From the NCBI GenBank assembly GCA_050732575.1, contig JBOHRF010000339.1, forward strand, positions 1 to 5,766: DNA of 5,766 nt. The letters are read 5' to 3'. Both the position numbers and the translations under genes were made by a program. Every line of letters begins with the position of its first letter. The first letter of the stretch is position 1. The notes below the pieces were generated by a model. It was given only the letters and a program-made list of their open reading frames with translations. It did not search any database and was not told the DNA's origin. Source of the stretch: JBBDWZ01 sp050732575 (GTDB taxonomy: Bacteria > Gemmatimonadota > Gemmatimonadetes > Longimicrobiales > RSA9). Positions 1 through 3,244 of the stretch are shown here, piece after piece.

Positions 1-273
1 GCCGAATCCGTATTTGCTGATGGAACGCACCTGCACCACGCGCGGCATGCCGTTGAGCGCCAGCTCGATGGGCATGACGGCCAGCCGTTCCACTTCCACG
101 GGCGAAAGTCCAGGCGCTTCCACGAGGATCTGCACCTGCACATCCGTGAGGTCCGGAAACGCATCGACGCGCAGCGTGCGGAAGGACCATACGCCTGCGG
201 CCACCAGCACGATCAGAAGAAATGCAACCGAGGCGCGGTGATTCACCGCCCAGGCAATGATCCGGTTGACCAT
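1..273 (-). CDS. Heavy-metal efflux RND permease (CusA/CzcA family), N-terminal fragment
   Basis: Inner-membrane, proton-driven pump subunit of a tripartite RND exporter. Only the first 91 residues are present; the family is usually a little over 1,000 residues and the rest lies beyond the window's left edge. Visible are a short N-terminal amphipathic stretch (MVNRIIAWAVNHR), the first transmembrane helix (about residues 14-31) and then the family signature VDAFPDLTDVQVQI (36-49). That signature is the CzcA/CusA counterpart of 'DAxPDxxxxQVQ'. It is followed by PGLSPVEVE and MPIELALNGMPRV, the start of the porter domain. The ATG at 273 lies 2 bases after the adaptor stop codon. There is no good Shine-Dalgarno at normal distance (GGTGAG at 288-293 is 14 bases away), so translation is probably coupled to the adaptor. 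The family is clear. The ion (Cu/Ag versus Co/Zn/Cd) cannot be told, because the membrane proton-relay and substrate residues are outside the window. Confidence 0.93.
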   Translation of the reverse strand, partial: MVNRIIAWAVNHRASVAFLLIVLVAAGVWSFRTLRVDAFPDLTDVQVQILVEAPGLSPVEVERLAVMPIELALNGMPRVVQVRSISKYGFG

Positions 274-275
274 GG

Positions 276-1448
276 TCAGTGCCCGTGCTCACCGAGACTG
301 GCCTTGGCCAGCTCGGATTTGAGCGTGAACGCGCCGCGCACAACAACGCGCTCGCCCGCGCTCAATCCGTTGCGTACGACCACGCGGTTCGTGGTGGGAT
401 GCGACGCTCCTGGTGCTTCCAGGCTTGCGACCTCGACCTCGCGCTTTTCGAAGGTGCGCGGCGCGACTTCCACGAACACGAAACGCTGGTCGCCTTCGTT
501 GACCAGTGCGGTTTCGGGAATGGTGATGATCTGCTGAGAACTGCTCGGTGCTCCGCTCGTGACCGGAGTGTGCAGGCGGACCGTGGCAAACATGCCCGGC
601 ATGAGGCGAGCCCTGGTATTCGGAACGTGGATGATGGCGTTCACCGTGCGCGTTGTTTCGTCCAGCTCCTGCTCCATCCGTTCGACCGTGCCCTCGAACT
701 GCAGATTTGGATAGGCGGCCAGGTGCACACTGGCACGCCCGCCCACACGCACGAGTGGCAGCGCTCGTTCCGGAACGGCAGCAGCCACGTCAACTACCTC
801 CAGATTAGCGACCTTGAAGATCGGGCTGCCCGCGCTAATCGCGGACCCCGGAATCGCCTGGACCTCGACAATGCTGCCCGCAAAGGGCGCGATCACGGGC
901 AGGTTCTCCTGTACCTCACCGGTCTCGCCGAGGCGCTCGATGGAGGCGGGCGATGCACCGAGCAAACGCAGGCGGCGCGCGGCTGCTTCGAGCAACGCGC
1001 GCGCGCCTTCGGCATCCTGCGTGCCCGCCAGCGTGGCCGCGCGTTTCTGCGCCATCACGTATTCGGTTTGCGCACTGATGAAACTGGGCGTGAACAGCGT
1101 CGCGACCACCTGGCCCTGCTGCACCGGATCTCCCTGCACCACGAACAGCTGCTCGATCCGGCCATCGATGCGCGGCGAGATGATGGCTACACGGCGCGGA
1201 TCGAAGTGCACCTCACCGGGAACTTCGAGACCTTGTGCCGCTCGCGCCGCCTGCTCGCTGACCGCAGGTTCGACCACGATCTCGGCGGTCTTCATTGCAG
1301 CTTCCGTCAGCGTCACGCGCTGCTCATCAGAATGCTCTTCCTCTGCGACTTCGGCTTCCCTTTGCGCTTCGTCACCACCGGATCGGCCGCATCCCGCGGC
1401 AGCCAGTGCGACCAGCGCGCAGAGAAGCGACTTGTATGGCACGTTCAT
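276..1448 (-). CDS. RND efflux periplasmic adaptor lipoprotein (CusB/CzcB family)
   Basis: Membrane-fusion protein of 390 residues that would bridge the RND permease and the outer-membrane channel. Residues 1-20 form a lipoprotein-type signal (MNVPYKSLLCALVALAAAGC); Cys20 is the likely lipidated residue, although the -3 position is Ala rather than the usual Leu. An acidic linker follows (about 24-43). The first barrel-sandwich half is at about 78-120 (VPGEVHFDP, SPRIDGRIEQLFVVQGDPVQQGQ). A helical hairpin spans about 122-175, the second lipoyl half about 183-214 (VIAPFAGSIVEV), then the beta-barrel (about 218-292, with LMPGMFATVRL) and the membrane-proximal domain (about 305-378). The ORF extends 18 codons further upstream, but the ATG at 1448 is preferred. 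It has GAGGAG 8 bases upstream, overlaps the channel gene's stop as ATGA, and gives a clean signal peptide. The mature N-terminus lacks the methionine cluster used by CusB for Cu/Ag, so the substrate is undetermined. Confidence 0.93.
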   Translation of the reverse strand: MNVPYKSLLCALVALAAAGCGRSGGDEAQREAEVAEEEHSDEQRVTLTEAAMKTAEIVVEPAVSEQAARAAQGLEVPGEVHFDPRRVAIISPRIDGRIEQLFVVQGDPVQQGQVVATLFTPSFISAQTEYVMAQKRAATLAGTQDAEGARALLEAAARRLRLLGASPASIERLGETGEVQENLPVIAPFAGSIVEVQAIPGSAISAGSPIFKVANLEVVDVAAAVPERALPLVRVGGRASVHLAAYPNLQFEGTVERMEQELDETTRTVNAIIHVPNTRARLMPGMFATVRLHTPVTSGAPSSSQQIITIPETALVNEGDQRFVFVEVAPRTFEKREVEVASLEAPGASHPTTNRVVVRNGLSAGERVVVRGAFTLKSELAKASLGEHGH

Positions 1449-2719
1449 GATCTGGTCTCCTCGTGGCCGCCGGTCGCTGCCGTTCGCCACAATCCCGTCC
1501 ACACATCGATCATCTCGAGGTAACTCTCCAGGCGTTGTATCTCCGCGCGCGCCAGCGCGCGCTCGAAGTCGAGCAACTCCAGCAGGCTCAGCTCACCCGC
1601 TGCGTAGCCGATCAGCGCACTTTCCCGTTCTTCACGCGCCGCGCTCAGCAGACGCTGGTCGATGGCTTCGAACTGCTGGCGCGCTGCGGCAAACCGCGTT
1701 TCGGCCGCGCTGACATCGCCGCCCAGTCGCGTGAGAATCGCCGCTCGCAGCCCCACCACGGTCAGGGTGTCGCGCGTGGCTGCGCTGACCAGCGCCTGGC
1801 GCACGGATCGCTCCGGAACGGGCAACGTGACGCTGCCCAGCAGCAGCGGACCAAGCGTGTACCCATCGACACCATCGAATCGCTGCAGGCCGACACCCGC
1901 GCTCCAGCGGCGTGCGTTCGCGACGCGCGCCGACGCAAGATCGGCTCGCGCAGTGGCGATCTGCGCATCGGCCAGAGCGAGCGCAGGTGAGACGCGCGAC
2001 ATCTCGTCAACCGCTGGCAGAACAGGAACGGGCAGGTCACGGATGGAAGCGATGGCGGCGGGAATCAAATCATTCGCGCCTGTACCGACGGAGCCGGCCA
2101 TGTGCTGTCGGGCGGCCTCGGCCCGGGCCAGCGCGCGCGCCGCTTCCGCCTGAACGCGCAGTCGTTCCGTGCGCATGCGCACCACGTCGACGTAACGGGC
2201 CGTGCCCGCCGCGAATCTGGCGTTCAGCGTGGCCGACGCACGCACCAGCAGAGAATCTTCCACTATCAGGCGCGCTCGGATCCGGTCCCAGACCGCGGAC
2301 TCGATGGCGTGCTGTTCCAGGTCGATCGAGTTGGAAACGGTTGCGCTAACCAGTTCCGCCTGGGCAACGCGCAGCTGTGACTGAGTGCGCGCACGGTCGG
2401 CCGCGGCCTGGCCGCGCGCCGTGAATTCGTGCTCGACGCCCGCGCGCAATGTATGGTTGCCCGGTTCCCCGACCGACGCTTCCTCGAGCTCGAAAAAAAA
2501 AGTGATCGGTCCTATACTCTGAACCCCGCCGTTTCGAATGCGTGCAGCATCGACCGCGCTGCGCCGCGCAGCCAGCAACGGGTTGCGCGTCTGCTGCAAC
2601 TCACGCAATGCTGTCATTTCGGGTGTGCCGATCAGCACCGGTTCCTGGGCGCTGACGCCGGTCGTCATCAGTACGATGGCCGCCATGAACACACCACCAC
2701 CACCTGAAATTGTGTGCAC
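1445..2719 (-). CDS. TolC-family outer-membrane efflux channel (CzcC/CusC-like)
   Basis: Outer-membrane factor of the tripartite pump, 424 residues, normal for the CzcC type. The signal peptide is residues 1-24, with probable cleavage VSA|QEP and no lipobox cysteine. It shows the internal duplication expected of the OEP fold. The first helical repeat starts at NPLLAARRSAVDAAR (46-60), the second at SPALALADAQIATARADL (244-261). Each is followed by beta-strand segments (ITFFFELEEA, 72-81; GPLLLGSVTLPVPE, 290-303) and long alanine/arginine-rich coiled-coil helices. The tail YAAGELSLLELLDFERA (372-388) is typical of metal-efflux channels. The start is a GTG at 2719, chosen because AAGGAG lies 5 bases upstream; an internal ATG at codon 12 would cut into the signal peptide. 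The gene follows the cysteine-rich gene after 66 bases and overlaps the adaptor start by 4. A run of nine T's encodes Phe74-Phe76, but the frame is intact. Confidence 0.92.
   Translation of the reverse strand: MHTISGGGGVFMAAIVLMTTGVSAQEPVLIGTPEMTALRELQQTRNPLLAARRSAVDAARIRNGGVQSIGPITFFFELEEASVGEPGNHTLRAGVEHEFTARGQAAADRARTQSQLRVAQAELVSATVSNSIDLEQHAIESAVWDRIRARLIVEDSLLVRASATLNARFAAGTARYVDVVRMRTERLRVQAEAARALARAEAARQHMAGSVGTGANDLIPAAIASIRDLPVPVLPAVDEMSRVSPALALADAQIATARADLASARVANARRWSAGVGLQRFDGVDGYTLGPLLLGSVTLPVPERSVRQALVSAATRDTLTVVGLRAAILTRLGGDVSAAETRFAAARQQFEAIDQRLLSAAREERESALIGYAAGELSLLELLDFERALARAEIQRLESYLEMIDVWTGLWRTAATGGHEETRS
1457..1462 (-). promoter_or_regulatory. Ribosome binding site GAGGAG for the adaptor gene
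   Basis: GAGGAG sits 8 bases before the ATG at 1448, inside the end of the channel gene. It sets the adaptor start at 1448 rather than at the upstream in-frame start near 1502, which would add 18 residues in front of the lipoprotein signal. Confidence 0.8.
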
Positions 2720-2724
2720 CAGTA

Positions 2725-2730
2725 CTCCTT
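2725..2730 (-). promoter_or_regulatory. Ribosome binding site AAGGAG for the channel gene
   Basis: AAGGAG lies 5 bases upstream of a GTG at 2719. It decides in favour of this GTG as the start over the internal ATG at codon 12, which has only a GGTGGTGG stretch before it. Confidence 0.75.
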
Positions 2731-2745
2731 CTCGCAGATGCGAGA
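2730..2745 (-). other. Small hairpin abutting the channel gene's ribosome binding site
   Basis: Leftward, TCTCGC-ATCT-GCGAGA can form a six-pair stem with a four-base loop. It lies in the 66-base gap between the cysteine-rich gene and the channel gene. Its last base is the first A of the AAGGAG ribosome binding site. There is no following T-run, so it is not an intrinsic terminator. It could act as a stabilising or processing element between the small gene and the pump genes, or be a short operator palindrome (CTCGCAGATGCGAG as DNA). Role uncertain. Confidence 0.35.
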
Positions 2746-2785
2746 GGCAGTGGATGAGTCAGGAATTGAGAGATGGAACGGCTGG

Positions 2786-3112
2786 TCAGGCTCTGGGCGG
2801 CCGCGGATTCAGATCGAGGATGTTGCTCTCGTGGCTCTGCTGGAGACGCTGATAGTTGGGTGGTCCTTGAACCAAAGCGACCGCGCTGATGGTTGTCGCG
2901 CTCGTGGCCCAACGGACCTGGACCACGCACCCGCAGGGGCAAACACAATCGCAGGGCACCCTGGTATCGTCCTGCGAAACCGCCTCGACAGGTGCAGTGC
3001 AGTCGTCGCACGCGGCGGCGCGAACCGCACCCGTGACTGCCCAGAATGCCGAAACCAGTGCGATAAACCTCAGTGGGTTCTTTCCCGGGCGGCCGTGGCA
3101 CTGGAAGTCCAT
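2786..3112 (-). CDS. Small exported cysteine-rich protein heading the metal-efflux operon, function unknown
   Basis: A 108-residue protein that I do not recognise with certainty. It has a basic N-region (to Arg15), a hydrophobic core (FIALVSAFWAVTGAV, 16-30) and a probable signal-peptidase site around RAAA (31-34), so it should be periplasmic or outside. The mature part has seven cysteines: a CxxC right after the signal (Cys35, Cys38) and the alternating cluster CDCVCPCGC (Cys54, 56, 58, 60, 62). The remaining tail is cysteine-free, ends in PRPPRA and contains one histidine (His94). The alternating cluster looks metallothionein-like, which with its place at the head of an RND metal-efflux operon suggests periplasmic metal binding, delivery or sensing. 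That role is inference. The ATG at 3112 lacks a Shine-Dalgarno, but a TAGATT -10 element lies 7 bases upstream, consistent with a leaderless message. Codon third positions are G/C-leaning, supporting coding. A lipoprotein at Cys35 is possible but the lipobox (AAAC) is poor. Confidence 0.7.
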   Translation of the reverse strand: MDFQCHGRPGKNPLRFIALVSAFWAVTGAVRAAACDDCTAPVEAVSQDDTRVPCDCVCPCGCVVQVRWATSATTISAVALVQGPPNYQRLQQSHESNILDLNPRPPRA

Positions 3113-3119
3113 GGGGGTA

Positions 3120-3149
3120 AATCTAGCGCTCGGTCTGGACAGCGGAAAG
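3120..3149 (-). promoter_or_regulatory. Predicted promoter of the cysteine-rich protein/RND operon
   Basis: Read leftward, a CTTTCC -35-like element (3149-3144) is followed after 18 bases by TAGATT (3125-3120), which matches TATAAT at four of six positions. Seven bases (TACCCCC) then separate it from the ATG at 3112, so transcription would start at or one base before the A of the ATG. The -35 match is weak in isolation. Confidence comes from the near-identical arrangement on the opposite strand in front of the kinase. Confidence 0.55.
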
Positions 3150-3167
3150 GTGGCGCGGCCGACAAAT

Positions 3168-3187
3168 GCGTGACGGCTGCGTCAGGC
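3168..3187. promoter_or_regulatory. Dyad TGACG-N4-CGTCA midway between the divergent starts, candidate operator
   Basis: Core arms TGACG (3171-3175) and CGTCA (3180-3184) are perfect inverted repeats around GCTG. After one mismatch per side, two more pairs match (GC at 3168-3169, GC at 3186-3187). The centre, 3177.5, is about 66-68 bases upstream of both predicted start sites and outside both -35 elements. That position suits an activator acting on both promoters rather than a repressor blocking them. No cognate regulator gene is visible; short dyads also occur by chance in GC-rich DNA. Confidence 0.35.
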
Positions 3188-3209
3188 ATACTGGCGAGCG
3201 GGCGTCGCA

Positions 3210-3238
3210 CTTTCAGATTCCCATTGCTACCGTAGATT
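3210..3238 (+). promoter_or_regulatory. Predicted promoter of the kinase gene
   Basis: CTTTCA (3210-3215) matches TTGACA at three positions. It is followed after 17 bases by TAGATT (3233-3238), matching TATAAT at four. Six bases (CGCCGC) then lead directly to the ATG at 3245, so the predicted transcript begins at the start codon. The hexamer is identical to the one on the other strand at 3125-3120 and the spacing is nearly the same. Confidence 0.55.
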
Positions 3239-3244
3239 CGCCGC

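Noticed and set aside
279..1523. Long rightward ORF (414 codons) opposite the adaptor gene
   Set aside because: It is a codon-phase shadow of the adaptor on the other strand. It is rich in Arg/His/Cys with no recognisable domain, while the leftward frame shows a complete membrane-fusion protein.
2490..2560. Possible frameshift in the channel gene near the T-run and an unusual GGVQSIG segment
   Set aside because: The frame before (NPLLAARRSAVDAAR) and after (FELEEA, HTLRAGVEHEF) the run is the same and both sides fit the family, so no frameshift is needed.
2730..2745. Hairpin as an intrinsic terminator between the small gene and the channel gene
   Set aside because: No T-run follows the stem; it is followed directly by the ribosome binding site of the next gene.
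3008..3030. Lipobox reading of RAAAC in the small protein
   Set aside because: The residue at -3 is Ala and the -4 is Ala rather than Leu/Val/Ile; a plain signal-peptidase site fits as well, so lipidation is not called.
2601..3101. Leftward ORF (166 codons) overlapping the cysteine-rich and channel genes
   Set aside because: It lies in a different frame from both, would have to overlap the channel gene by more than 100 bases, has no ribosome binding site, and reads as Arg/Ser-rich noise.
2714..3235. Rightward ORF (173 codons) opposite the cysteine-rich gene
   Set aside because: It runs through the predicted kinase promoter, has no ribosome binding site or recognisable domain, and the opposite strand has a better gene with signal peptide and promoter.
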